Both the position numbers and the translations under genes were made by a program. From [Scytonema hofmanni] UTEX 2349 (GTDB lineage: Bacteria; Cyanobacteriota; Cyanobacteriia; Cyanobacteriales; Nostocaceae), in contig NZ_KK073768.1 in NCBI RefSeq assembly GCF_000582685.1, forward strand, positions 5,291,602-5,355,601: a stretch of DNA of 64,000 nucleotides, in the 5' to 3' direction. Position 1 is the first letter of the stretch, and each line of letters starts with the position of its first letter. This document shows positions 9,330 through 17,871 of this stretch, piece after piece. The notes below the pieces were generated by a model that saw nothing but the letters and a program-made list of their open reading frames with translations, did no database searches and had not been told where the DNA came from.

Positions 9330-9910
9330 GTGCATCACCAAAGTTGAGAGCAAACACAAGCGACGCAGGACTTTTTACTTTAAGTCTTTGGCAGCTTGTT
9401 AAAGAAGACTGGATTGCTCACGGACGAGATTGGACTAAGCCAGGATTTAGGGCTGTAGCAGTTCAGCGTTTTGGAGTATGGAGGATGAACATTCAACCGA
9501 AACTACTTCGCGCACCCTTCAGCATACTATATCGGATGTTGTTTCGGAAAATTCGCAACACTTATGGAATTGAACTACCTTACACTGTCCAACTTGGTCG
9601 TCGGGTAATTATTGAACACCAAGGAGCAATTGTCATTCATGGAAATTGTGCGATCGCTGATGACAGTATTATTCGTCAAGGCGTTACTTTAGGCAACCGT
9701 TATTTAGACCGTCCCTCTGATGCACCAAAGTTAGGTAAACGTGTCAATGTTGGTGCTGGAGCAAAAATTTTTGGCAACGTCACTATTGGAGATGGCGCAA
9801 ATATTGGTGCTAATGCCGTAGTTCTCTACGATGTTCCCCCAGGAGCAACGGCAGTTGGCATCCCGGCAAAAATCATCAATTATTCAAAGTTTGCTCGTTC
9901 TGAAAAGTGA
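9326..9910 (+). CDS. Left-handed beta-helix acetyltransferase (serine acetyltransferase-like)
   Basis: The 194-residue product has a C-terminal hexapeptide-repeat region (from about residue 90). It includes EHQGAIVIHGNCAIADDSI, IRQGVTLGN and VGAGAKIFGNVTIGDGANI, and ends PPGATAVGIPAKII. This is the left-handed beta-helix seen in CysE, WcaF and CapG-type enzymes. The catalytic His of the serine acetyltransferase consensus falls in the EHQG segment. In this cluster it most likely O- or N-acetylates a polysaccharide precursor rather than making O-acetylserine. It overlaps the co-polymerase gene by 4 bp and is followed 10 bp later by a glycosyltransferase. Confidence 0.85.
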   Translation: MSASPKLRANTSDAGLFTLSLWQLVKEDWIAHGRDWTKPGFRAVAVQRFGVWRMNIQPKLLRAPFSILYRMLFRKIRNTYGIELPYTVQLGRRVIIEHQGAIVIHGNCAIADDSIIRQGVTLGNRYLDRPSDAPKLGKRVNVGAGAKIFGNVTIGDGANIGANAVVLYDVPPGATAVGIPAKIINYSKFARSEK

Positions 9911-9920
9911 AGTTTTTACC

Positions 9921-10958
9921 ATGAAAAAAGTATCTGTCATTATTCCAATTTACAAAGTCGATAAATATATAGCAGCTACAGTGCAATCAGTTTTGGAACA
10001 AACTTATACAAACTTTGAACTTCTACTTATTGATGACGGTTCTCCTGATAGAAGTATAGAAATTTGCCAACAATTTACAGACCCCAGAATTAGAATTATT
10101 CGTCAACAAAATCGGGGAGTTGCTGCCGCTCGGAACACTGGCATTCGCTATGCTCAAGGAGAATATTTAGCCTTTTTAGATGCAGATGACTTGTGGTTAA
10201 AAGAAAAGCTAGCAAAACATGTTGAGCATCTAGATAATTCACCAGCAGTAGGAGTTAGCTTTTGTCGCTCTGCTTTTATTGATGAGGCAGGAAACCCTTT
10301 AGGTATATACCAGATTTCTAAGCTTCAGGGAATTACTTTGCTTGATTTACTTTGCCGCACTCCCATTGGCAATGGATCGGTGGCAGTAATTCGACGAGAA
10401 GTTTTTGAAGATATTAGATTTCAAGACAATCTTTATGGTGTTGTAGAGGACTTTTATTTTGACGACGATCGCCAATTACACCCGTCAGAAGATGTCGAAT
10501 GTTGGCTGCGTATTGCGATTAAAACAAAATGGAAAATTGAGGGTGTTCCTGAGCCTCTGACGCTTTATCGGGTCAATTCACAGGGATATTCAGCCCAACT
10601 GGTTAAAAAGTTAAATTCCTGGGAAAGGATGCTAGAAAAAGCCTGTTCCTACTCTCCAACAGTGATGGTTGAGTTGGACAACATAGCTATGGCTTACCAA
10701 CTGCGACATCTAGCCAGAAGGGCAGTAACTTTGCAATCGGGTTCAACATCTGTGCAACTCATGCACCAAGCTTTATCTACCTACTGGCTAATTTTGCTAG
10801 AGGAGCCACGACGTACATTGATGACTTTAGGTGCTGCCTATTTGCTCTGGCTGCTACCGCGATCGCTTTACTGTGAAATTGAGACTATGGCTTTAAAAAT
10901 CACAGGAGCCAATCAACAACGTCGCATTCAAAAAGAAGAATCTGCCCTTCAATCCTAG
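9921..10958 (+). CDS. Family 2 glycosyltransferase
   Basis: The 345-residue product has a GT-A fold and starts MKKVSVIIPIYKVDKYI. The signature stretches are ELLLIDDGSPDRS (nucleotide-binding Asp), NRGVAAARNTG, and the DxD motif in FLDADDLW. The acceptor-side stretch HPSEDVECWLRI follows later. ATG 9921 was chosen because it begins the canonical beta strand; the frame is open further upstream but overlaps the acetyltransferase. It is part of the exopolysaccharide operon. Donor sugar is unknown. Confidence 0.92.
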   Translation: MKKVSVIIPIYKVDKYIAATVQSVLEQTYTNFELLLIDDGSPDRSIEICQQFTDPRIRIIRQQNRGVAAARNTGIRYAQGEYLAFLDADDLWLKEKLAKHVEHLDNSPAVGVSFCRSAFIDEAGNPLGIYQISKLQGITLLDLLCRTPIGNGSVAVIRREVFEDIRFQDNLYGVVEDFYFDDDRQLHPSEDVECWLRIAIKTKWKIEGVPEPLTLYRVNSQGYSAQLVKKLNSWERMLEKACSYSPTVMVELDNIAMAYQLRHLARRAVTLQSGSTSVQLMHQALSTYWLILLEEPRRTLMTLGAAYLLWLLPRSLYCEIETMALKITGANQQRRIQKEESALQS

Positions 10959-11056
10959 ACATCTTAATGTTACCCATAGATTAACAGGGCTTTTCCTAAA
11001 AATATTTAACTGCGATCGCACTCCACACTGTGCCATTGAAAACCCCAGATAACAAC

Positions 11057-12283
11057 ATGGCTAAACCCCTTCGGATTCTTTATGCATCTGGTCCAGAAGA
11101 TGTTATTGAAGCTTACAATTATTGGATTAATGGTGGGGATGCTCCTTCACAGGTATCAGTTACCTTCTCAAGTCAGTTTTATGAAGTTTGCAAAACTTTA
11201 AATGCAAAAGGTTACGCGATCGCACGGTCTAACAAAAAGGAATTTGTGCAAGACAATCGCTTTATTGTTGAACACCGTCGGGTTCCATTCCCTAACGCAT
11301 CAGGAATTTTTTATCACCTAAGACAAGTCTGGTGTGGATTGCATTTACTTGCCTCTGCCATTCGCTTTCGAGCTAATGTTGCAGTGATAAATGACGGCAC
11401 AACATATTGGTTTGTTTTGTATTTATTTTCCTGGATCGGCATAAAGGTTATTCCCACGATGCATTGTATGCTGTGGTATAAGTACCTGCCTCCACGTTTA
11501 GTAGATAAAATAAATTTATCACTTAGCCGTAATTTGTTTGCTTCTGATTGTCAAGCGATATTAGTTGCATCCCAGGACATAGCTAAACAAATTTCTCAAC
11601 TAACGCGCGGTGAACATCAACCGATTTTGGAATTCTTTTCTACCTATCTGCGAGCAGACTTTGCAAACATACCTAAACCATCAGTTGCATCCCCCTTCCG
11701 AGTTCTATTTGCAGGTAGGGTTGAGCAAGAAAAAGGCGTGTTTGACCTCCTAGAAATTGCCAAACGCTTTGCTATTGAGGGCAGACAAGATATCATTTTT
11801 GACATTTGTGGGGAAGGTTCGGCACTAGAGTCTTTACGTCTTGCAGGTCATCTGAGCGGCGTTGATGGCTCGTTTATCTGTCATGGGTACTGCACGAAGC
11901 CGCAAATGCGGGAAATGTTTAGCCGATCGCATGTTGTCATTGTACCTACCAGAACAAACTTTGTCGAAGGTTTCAATCGGGTTGTGTGCGAAAGTATTTT
12001 ATCAGGTCGTCCGGTTATTACCTCAGCAGTTTGTCCAGCTTTGTCTTATGTGCGGGATGCGGCAATCGAGGTTCCGGCAAATGATGTTAAGGCTTACGGT
12101 GATGCACTGCTAGAGTTATGTAGCGATCGCCAACTTTATCAACAAAAGAGACAGGCTTGCTTGATAGCGCAAGAGCAGTTTTTCGATACTACAAAAAGTT
12201 GGGGGGCTACCCTTAAATCTATCCTTATAACAATTCAGAAAAAACAAGAGGTGAAGTTAATGATGACAAATAGCTCGCGGTAA
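11057..12283 (+). CDS. Family 4 (GT-B) glycosyltransferase
   Basis: The ~408-residue product has GT-B architecture. The C-terminal half shows FRVLFAGRVEQEKGVFDLLE, a GEGSALESL nucleotide-binding stretch, and an EGFNRVVCESILSGRPVI segment corresponding to the EX7E motif of the family. The start is uncertain: a GTG at 11030 would add nine residues, while ATG 11057 (MAKPLRIL) fits the first beta strand better. Neither has a strong ribosome-binding site. It is part of the exopolysaccharide cluster. Confidence 0.88.
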   Translation: MAKPLRILYASGPEDVIEAYNYWINGGDAPSQVSVTFSSQFYEVCKTLNAKGYAIARSNKKEFVQDNRFIVEHRRVPFPNASGIFYHLRQVWCGLHLLASAIRFRANVAVINDGTTYWFVLYLFSWIGIKVIPTMHCMLWYKYLPPRLVDKINLSLSRNLFASDCQAILVASQDIAKQISQLTRGEHQPILEFFSTYLRADFANIPKPSVASPFRVLFAGRVEQEKGVFDLLEIAKRFAIEGRQDIIFDICGEGSALESLRLAGHLSGVDGSFICHGYCTKPQMREMFSRSHVVIVPTRTNFVEGFNRVVCESILSGRPVITSAVCPALSYVRDAAIEVPANDVKAYGDALLELCSDRQLYQQKRQACLIAQEQFFDTTKSWGATLKSILITIQKKQEVKLMMTNSSR

Positions 12284-12336
12284 AATCACAAAGATTTAAG
12301 CAAGTTGAACAAGTTAGTGTAGATAACTTCATTGTT

Positions 12337-12428
12337 AGGACTTACGCACTCGTTATGGAAAAACGAACCGCAGAGAACGCAGAGTTCACAGAGGTATGAG
12401 CAAGAGAGAGAATTTTTGCGTAAGTCCT
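12337..12428. repeat. MITE-like element, family with AGGACTTACGCA ends (copy 2)
   Basis: Terminal inverted repeats match those of the element at 5480-5573. The interior is different and carries a common cyanobacterial CGCAGAGAACGCAGAG-type repeat. It lies between two polysaccharide genes. Confidence 0.75.
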
Positions 12429-12467
12429 GATTGTATTTAATTTTTTCTCGGAAAAAGTAATCTTATT

Positions 12468-13691
12468 GTGCGTAAATATTTAGAACCTGCTGAGAAAGCA
12501 TTCGTCATTTTAAGCTTAACTTTTTTCACAGGAGGCTTTGCTGTCGGATCAAGCCCTATCACACTTACTCCTGGGATAATTCCAGCAATCATCATCACAG
12601 CAATCAGATATTTCATTTGGACAACTGCCAGTCTGATAATTTGCCTTGAGTGGAAAAAGTCTCTATTCACAGCCAAAAGAGATATATTTATCTGGATATT
12701 GATACCAATAATTTTGGCATCATCTATCTGGTCGTTGTTTCCACAATTCACGGCTCAATATATGCGAGAAGTTGGGCAAATGACCACTTTTGGCTTATAT
12801 TTTGCCATGCGATTTAGCGTCAAAGAGCAGATCAAACTAGTTGCGTGGACGTTCACTATCGGAATTTTCTTGAGTATATTTTTTGCTGTAGGGCTACCTA
12901 CTATTGGCAAGCATGTGGACGATCATCCAGGAGCATGGAAAGGAATCTACGACTATAAAAATACCTTTGGCAGCATGATGGTTTTAAGCTCATTAGCATT
13001 TTTTTTGCTGCCAGTGGAAAACTTAAGAGGACGCCTATATAAATGGGCAGGTTTTGGTCTTTCGCTGCTGATGATGTTGCTTTCAACTTCAAAAACTTCT
13101 CTTGTTCTTTCTTTCGTTATGATATTGATTTTGCTCTTATATCGTAACTTTCAATGGCGGGGAAAAATCAGTATAATTTTTTTAGATATTGGAATTCTTA
13201 TTTTTGGATGTATTTCTACAGTAGTTTTAGTTCAATGGGTATCTCTGTTAACTGGTTTAGGAAAAGATCCCACTTTAACTGGACGGACACAGATTTGGGG
13301 TTCTGTACTAACTAGACTTCAAGAAAGCCCTTGGCTAGGTTTTGGACGTGGTGCGTATTGGGCAAGCGGAAGTAAATATGCAATCGAAGCAGGTCAAGCA
13401 GTATCGGAAAATTTTATCCCACCTCATGCCCACAATGGCTTCATTGATTTAGCGCTTGATGTTGGTGTTATAGGTTTATCGCTTTTTTTAATTAGTTTTG
13501 CGATCGCTTATTTTCGCGCACTTAAACAAGCTTACGCAGCAAAAAAATCAGAGGATTTTTGGCCCTTAGCTGTTCTGGTTTTCCTAGCATTGAATAATGT
13601 GACGGAAAGTTATTTACTGCGTTTAGCTAACGTGTATTGGGTTTTGTACATAACAAGCGCTCTCTCTGTTAACCAAAGAAGACGAATATGA
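12468..13691 (+). CDS. O-antigen ligase/polymerase (Wzy-like) membrane protein
   Basis: The 407-residue polytopic membrane protein has roughly ten to twelve hydrophobic segments. A long extracytoplasmic loop (about residues 265-320) contains GRTQIWGSVLTRLQESPWLGFGRG and PHAHNGFID. The GR-W---PWLG-G and H-HNGF pattern is typical of the Wzy_C/O-antigen ligase family. It likely polymerises repeat units on undecaprenyl diphosphate in the periplasm. The start is GTG 12468. It overlaps the next gene by 4 bp. Confidence 0.88.
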   Translation: MRKYLEPAEKAFVILSLTFFTGGFAVGSSPITLTPGIIPAIIITAIRYFIWTTASLIICLEWKKSLFTAKRDIFIWILIPIILASSIWSLFPQFTAQYMREVGQMTTFGLYFAMRFSVKEQIKLVAWTFTIGIFLSIFFAVGLPTIGKHVDDHPGAWKGIYDYKNTFGSMMVLSSLAFFLLPVENLRGRLYKWAGFGLSLLMMLLSTSKTSLVLSFVMILILLLYRNFQWRGKISIIFLDIGILIFGCISTVVLVQWVSLLTGLGKDPTLTGRTQIWGSVLTRLQESPWLGFGRGAYWASGSKYAIEAGQAVSENFIPPHAHNGFIDLALDVGVIGLSLFLISFAIAYFRALKQAYAAKKSEDFWPLAVLVFLALNNVTESYLLRLANVYWVLYITSALSVNQRRRI

Positions 13692-14917
13692 AGCAGCAAA
13701 TTGGAGTCGTTGTCATCGGACGAAATGAAGGAAATCGTCTCCATCACTGCCTACTATCAGTGGTAGGGGAAGGGATGAAGAAGGCAGAAGGCAGAGGGCA
13801 GAGGGCAGAAGGTTTACATCAGTTGGGGATTCAGACCCCTCCTGAACAAGAGCCACCAAATTTTCAATTTGGCTCCGTGCTTAAACCCTTACTCCCGACC
13901 ATCGTAGCAGAGGGCAGGAATCAGAATTCCCTTCTGCCTTCTGCCTCCTGCCCTCTGCCTTTCCTGATAACAATTGTTTACGTAGATTCAGGCTCAACAG
14001 ATGGTAGTGTGGCGCTAGCTCGCTCTTTAGGTGTGCATGTAGTAGAGCTGGATTTATCTATTCCCTTTACTGCTGCTCGTGCCAGAAATGCCGGCTTTGA
14101 ATATCTATTACAAGTAGAACCAAATATCGAATTTGTTCAGTTTGTGGATGGAGATTGTTTCTTAGTAGACGGATGGTTGGAACGTGCAGTTGGTGAATTG
14201 GTTCGATCGCCTGATGTTGTAGTAGTATGTGGTCGGCGCCAAGAAGAATTTCCCGCTAACTCGATTTATAATCGCTTGTGCGATATCGAGTGGGATACTC
14301 CCGTTGGTGAAGCTAAAGCGTGTGGTGGTGACGCAATCATGCGTGTTTCGGCACTCAAACAAGCTTCTGGGTTCAATTCTAGCCTGATTGCCGGTGAAGA
14401 GCCAGAGTTATGTGTGCGTCTGCGTCAAGCCGGAGGCAAAATTTACCGTATAAACGCTGATATGACAATGCACGATGCTCAAATCACCCGTTTTGATCAG
14501 TGGTGGAAGCGATCGCTTCGAGCAGGTCATGCTTATGCTGAGGGATCTTGGTTACACGGTCGCAGTCCCCAACAGCATTGGGTCAAAGAAAGCCGAAGTA
14601 TTTGGTTTTGGGGTTTACTTTTGCCCCTACTAGCGATCGCAACCACACCCTTAACTTTCAGTCTCAGCATACTATTACTATTAACCGCTTATGCCTCATT
14701 AATTTATAAAGTATATAAACATACTTTACAACGAGGATTTAAATCAGAAGATGCACTTCTCTACTCTTTATTTTGTCTCTTAGGCAAATTCCCACAAGTG
14801 CAGGGTCAAATTCAGTTTCACATCTCCCGCTTGCTCAAACGACAGCGTACTTTAGTTGAATACAAAGAGGAGGGGGAAAGGGTAAAGGAAAAAAGGGTAA
14901 AGGAAAGAGTTATTTAA
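13688..14917 (+). CDS. Family 2 glycosyltransferase with an in-frame repeat insertion
   Basis: The 409-residue product begins with the GT2 strand GVVVIGRNEGNRLHHCLLSV. The next family motif, VYVDSGSTDGSV, appears only after about 65 extra residues (about 28-92), encoded by GCAGAAG-type repeat DNA at about 13770-13965. The remainder is intact: VQFVDGDCFLVDGW carries the DxD-like site, GGDAIMRVSA and GEEPELCVRLRQ follow, and C-terminal hydrophobic segments lie at about 300-340. The frame stays open through the insert, so an enlarged protein could be made. Whether it is active is unknown. The tail is low-complexity Glu/Lys/Arg. Confidence 0.85.
   Translation: MKQQIGVVVIGRNEGNRLHHCLLSVVGEGMKKAEGRGQRAEGLHQLGIQTPPEQEPPNFQFGSVLKPLLPTIVAEGRNQNSLLPSASCPLPFLITIVYVDSGSTDGSVALARSLGVHVVELDLSIPFTAARARNAGFEYLLQVEPNIEFVQFVDGDCFLVDGWLERAVGELVRSPDVVVVCGRRQEEFPANSIYNRLCDIEWDTPVGEAKACGGDAIMRVSALKQASGFNSSLIAGEEPELCVRLRQAGGKIYRINADMTMHDAQITRFDQWWKRSLRAGHAYAEGSWLHGRSPQQHWVKESRSIWFWGLLLPLLAIATTPLTFSLSILLLLTAYASLIYKVYKHTLQRGFKSEDALLYSLFCLLGKFPQVQGQIQFHISRLLKRQRTLVEYKEEGERVKEKRVKERVI
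13770..13965. repeat. GCAGAAG-heptamer repeat element inserted in a coding region
   Basis: The left end is a run of GAAGGCAGAGGGCAGAGGG type and the right end is its inverted form (CTTCTGCCTTCTGCCTCCTG), giving MITE-like inverted ends. The ends resemble those of the elements at 35909, 37668 and 63299, but the interior differs. The insert lies between two GT2 motifs and keeps the frame. Confidence 0.8.
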
Positions 14918-14991
14918 AATACGCATAAAGCTTTCCCCTTTCCCCCTTCCCCTTTCCCCCTCTTCATGAAAATGCATTTGCTGAGGTTAAC

Positions 14992-16227
14992 ATGAAAATT
15001 GCGTATCTAGTCAATAAATACCCAAAGATAAGCCACAGCTTTATTCGACGTGAAATTGCTGCACTTGAAGCTTGCGGACTTTTAGTAGCACGCTTCTCGA
15101 TCCGAGAGTGCGAATCTGAACTACTAATTGACCCAGAAGACAAATTGGAATTTCAGAAGACTCAGGTAGTTTTGGGTGTAGGTATTTTCGGATTGCTATT
15201 TAACTTATTGAGCGTTGCGATCGCTAGACCAATTCCCTGGCTAAAAAGCCTATGGTTAGCTCTGGTGATTGGTTCGGCTTCAGATCGGGGCATTTTTTAC
15301 CATATCATATACTTAGTTGAAGCTTGCGTCCTACTCAATTGGTTTCGTAAATCAGAAGTAACTCACCTTCATGCTCACTTTGGAACCAATCCAACCACTG
15401 TCGCGATGTTGTGTCAAACTTTAGGTGGACCACCCTACAGCTTTACAGTTCATGGTCCATACGAATTTGATCAACCCGAAGCTTTAGCTTTGACCGAAAA
15501 GATAAATCGAGCCGCATTTGTTGTCACCGTCAGTTCCTTTACTAGAAGCCAACTTTATCGATGGTGTAACCACCAACAATGGAAAAAGATTCATGTAATT
15601 CGTTGTGGTGTAGACAATGATTTTCTCAACTCATACACAACAGCGATATCATCCGAGCCAAACTTAGTCTGCGTTGGTCGCCTTTGTGAAGAAAAAGGAC
15701 AACTGTTGCTCGTTCAAGCAGTCAGCCAACTAGCGGCACTTGGTTTGCCATGTAATTTGACTTTGGTAGGTGACGGTCCTTTGAAACCTGAAATCGAAAC
15801 CTTAATCAAAGACTACGGTCTTCAACAGCAGATAAAAATTACTGGTTGGGCTAGTGGTACAGATGTTCAAAAATATATTATGAATTCTCGTGCTTTGATT
15901 CTGCCTAGTTTTGCCGAAGGACTACCTGTAGTCATCATGGAAGCCTTAGCATTGGAGCGTCCAGTAATTAGCACCTATATTGCTGGCATTCCTGAACTGG
16001 TAAAGCCTGGTGTAAACGGCTGGCTCGTCCCATCAGGTTCAGTGGAAGCTTTAACAGAAGTGATGCGTGAGGTTCTGCAACTGCCAACAGAGAAACTTGA
16101 GCAAATGGGTAAAGCCGGAACTGAATCAATAAAACAATATCACAATGTTGCCCAAGAAGCAAGTAAATTAGCAAAGCTATTCCAATACAGCCAAGAAAAC
16201 CATTGTAAAACCCCATCTTCATATTAG
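14992..16227 (+). CDS. Family 4 (GT-B) glycosyltransferase
   Basis: The 411-residue product starts MKIAYLVNKYPKISHSFIRREI, as in colanic-acid-type glycosyltransferases. Conserved stretches are HLHAHFGTNP, VHGPYEFD, VCVGRLCEEKGQ, LVGDGPLKPEIE and PSFAEGLPVVIMEALALERPVI; the last carries the EX7E donor-binding motif. Length is normal. It belongs to the exopolysaccharide cluster and is preceded by a ~50-bp pyrimidine-rich tract. Confidence 0.92.
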   Translation: MKIAYLVNKYPKISHSFIRREIAALEACGLLVARFSIRECESELLIDPEDKLEFQKTQVVLGVGIFGLLFNLLSVAIARPIPWLKSLWLALVIGSASDRGIFYHIIYLVEACVLLNWFRKSEVTHLHAHFGTNPTTVAMLCQTLGGPPYSFTVHGPYEFDQPEALALTEKINRAAFVVTVSSFTRSQLYRWCNHQQWKKIHVIRCGVDNDFLNSYTTAISSEPNLVCVGRLCEEKGQLLLVQAVSQLAALGLPCNLTLVGDGPLKPEIETLIKDYGLQQQIKITGWASGTDVQKYIMNSRALILPSFAEGLPVVIMEALALERPVISTYIAGIPELVKPGVNGWLVPSGSVEALTEVMREVLQLPTEKLEQMGKAGTESIKQYHNVAQEASKLAKLFQYSQENHCKTPSSY

Positions 16228-16519
16228 TCCGCGCAGGCGGACTTTGTTTCTGTAGCCGCGATTTTAATCGTCGGGGCTATCGACTGGTTTCTTGCATTGT
16301 TAATGCATCGCCTCGTTATGCCAATGCATCGCCTCGTTATGCCAATGCATCGCCTCGTTATGCCAATGCATCGCCTCGTTATGCCAATGCATCGCCTCGT
16401 TATGCCAATGCATCGCCTCGTTATGCCAATGCATCGCCTCGTTATGTTAATGCATCGCCTTGTTATGCCAATGCATCTAAAAACGCTACCACTTTAAGCA
16501 AAACTGTGCTAATGAAATT
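16228..16519. repeat. 21-bp tandem repeat array plus a GTCCGCGCAGGCGGAC hairpin
   Basis: A hairpin at about 16228-16243 is followed, from about 16300 to 16480, by roughly eight tandem copies of a 21-bp unit (AATGCATCGCCTCGTTATGCC). Copies are near identical; the last two carry TT for CC and a CTTG variant. The frame across it is open because 21 is a multiple of three, but I do not consider it a gene. A sister array lies at 63762-63860. Confidence 0.85.
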
Positions 16520-17860
16520 ATGACAACACTAAAAAAGCTTGCCATTCGTGGAGCAATCTGGACAATTGCAGGTTACGGAACTAATCAAGTTTTGCGGTTT
16601 GGCAGCAACCTAATCCTAACTCGTCTGCTAGTACCAGAGTATTTTGGTTTGATGGCTGTGGTCAACACCCTAAGAATTGGCATCGAACTATTCTCAGACC
16701 TTGGCATTACTCAAAGTATTGTCAACAATAAGCGGGGTGATGAACCAGCTTTTCTAAATACTGCCTGGACACTACAAATAATTCGTGGCTGTGTACTTTG
16801 GTTGTTTTGCCTACTGATTACCTTGCCAGTTGCAAAATTATACAATGACGATCGCCTGCTTTGGCTAATTCCCATCGTTGCATTGTCCACACTTTTCGAT
16901 GGATTTACTTCAACTACTATACCCACCCTTCAGCGCCGGATGCAACTAGCTAAGTTCAGCCTGTTTGAACTGATATTGCAGGTATTAGGTCTGTCTACCT
17001 TAATTGTTTTGGTAACTTTGAGTCCAACTATTTGGGCTTTAGGTGTTGGAGTAGTGCTAGGAGCAGTATACAGAATGGTGGGTAGCCATTGGTTAATACC
17101 AGGATATTCCAATCGCTTCGCTTGGGAGGGGGATGCAATTCAAGAAATTATGTCCTTTGGAAGATGGATCTTTTTAGCAACATCTGTAACCTTTTTAAAT
17201 GAGCAAGCCGATCGCTTAATTCTTGCTAAACTACTATCTTTTCGGCTGTTAGGTGTTTATACAATAGCTTATACCCTGGCAGGTATACCGCGAGAAATCA
17301 TTAAACATCTTAGCTATAGAGTCATTTTTCCCACAATTTCTAACCTGCTTGATTTGCCACGCTCAAGTCTGCGAGCCAAAATTATCCGGCAACGTCGGTT
17401 AATACTGATGGGGTTTGCAATTTTAATAGCTGTTCTAGTAACTGTTGGCGATTTAGTCATCGCCGTACTTTATGATAAAAGGTATGCTGAAGCAACCTGG
17501 ATGATGCCGATTCTATCTTGCGGCATTTGGTTTTCTGTGTTGTTTTACACCACAAGTCCTGCTCTTTTAGCGATTGGGAAGCCTTTGTACTCAGCCCAAA
17601 GTAATTTAGCAGGGTTTGTGATGATTGGTCTGGGATTACCTTTAGCATTTTATCGTTTTGGCACAGTGGGAGCAATTATTGTGATTGCACTCAGCGATAT
17701 GCCTTTGTATATAGTCAACCTTTATGGATTAAGAAGAGAACAACTTTCCTGCATAACCCAAGATATTCAGAGTACTGCCTTTTTTATTGGAGTACTCGCT
17801 CTACTTTTGATCCTTCGCAATTCGTTAGGATTTGGTCTGCCAATTCAGGCAATACTTTAA
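16520..17860 (+). CDS. Wzx-like polysaccharide flippase
   Basis: The 446-residue polytopic membrane protein of the MOP superfamily starts LKKLAIRGAIWTIAGYGTNQ and has the family stretch LTRLLVPEYFGLMAVVNT. About twelve hydrophobic segments are visible. It should flip lipid-linked repeat units across the inner membrane to the Wzy-like polymerase encoded at 12468-13691. It is followed 12 bp later by the acyltransferase. Confidence 0.9.
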   Translation: MTTLKKLAIRGAIWTIAGYGTNQVLRFGSNLILTRLLVPEYFGLMAVVNTLRIGIELFSDLGITQSIVNNKRGDEPAFLNTAWTLQIIRGCVLWLFCLLITLPVAKLYNDDRLLWLIPIVALSTLFDGFTSTTIPTLQRRMQLAKFSLFELILQVLGLSTLIVLVTLSPTIWALGVGVVLGAVYRMVGSHWLIPGYSNRFAWEGDAIQEIMSFGRWIFLATSVTFLNEQADRLILAKLLSFRLLGVYTIAYTLAGIPREIIKHLSYRVIFPTISNLLDLPRSSLRAKIIRQRRLILMGFAILIAVLVTVGDLVIAVLYDKRYAEATWMMPILSCGIWFSVLFYTTSPALLAIGKPLYSAQSNLAGFVMIGLGLPLAFYRFGTVGAIIVIALSDMPLYIVNLYGLRREQLSCITQDIQSTAFFIGVLALLLILRNSLGFGLPIQAIL

Positions 17861-17871
17861 TAGATACGTTT

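Noticed and set aside
9326..9910. Metabolic serine acetyltransferase cysE
   Set aside because: The fold is the same, but the position inside a polysaccharide operon and the WcaF/CapG-like length favour a sugar acetyltransferase.
16297..16497. Open frame MHRLVMP repeated across the 21-bp array
   Set aside because: It exists only because the repeat unit is a multiple of three; there is no ribosome-binding site and no family.
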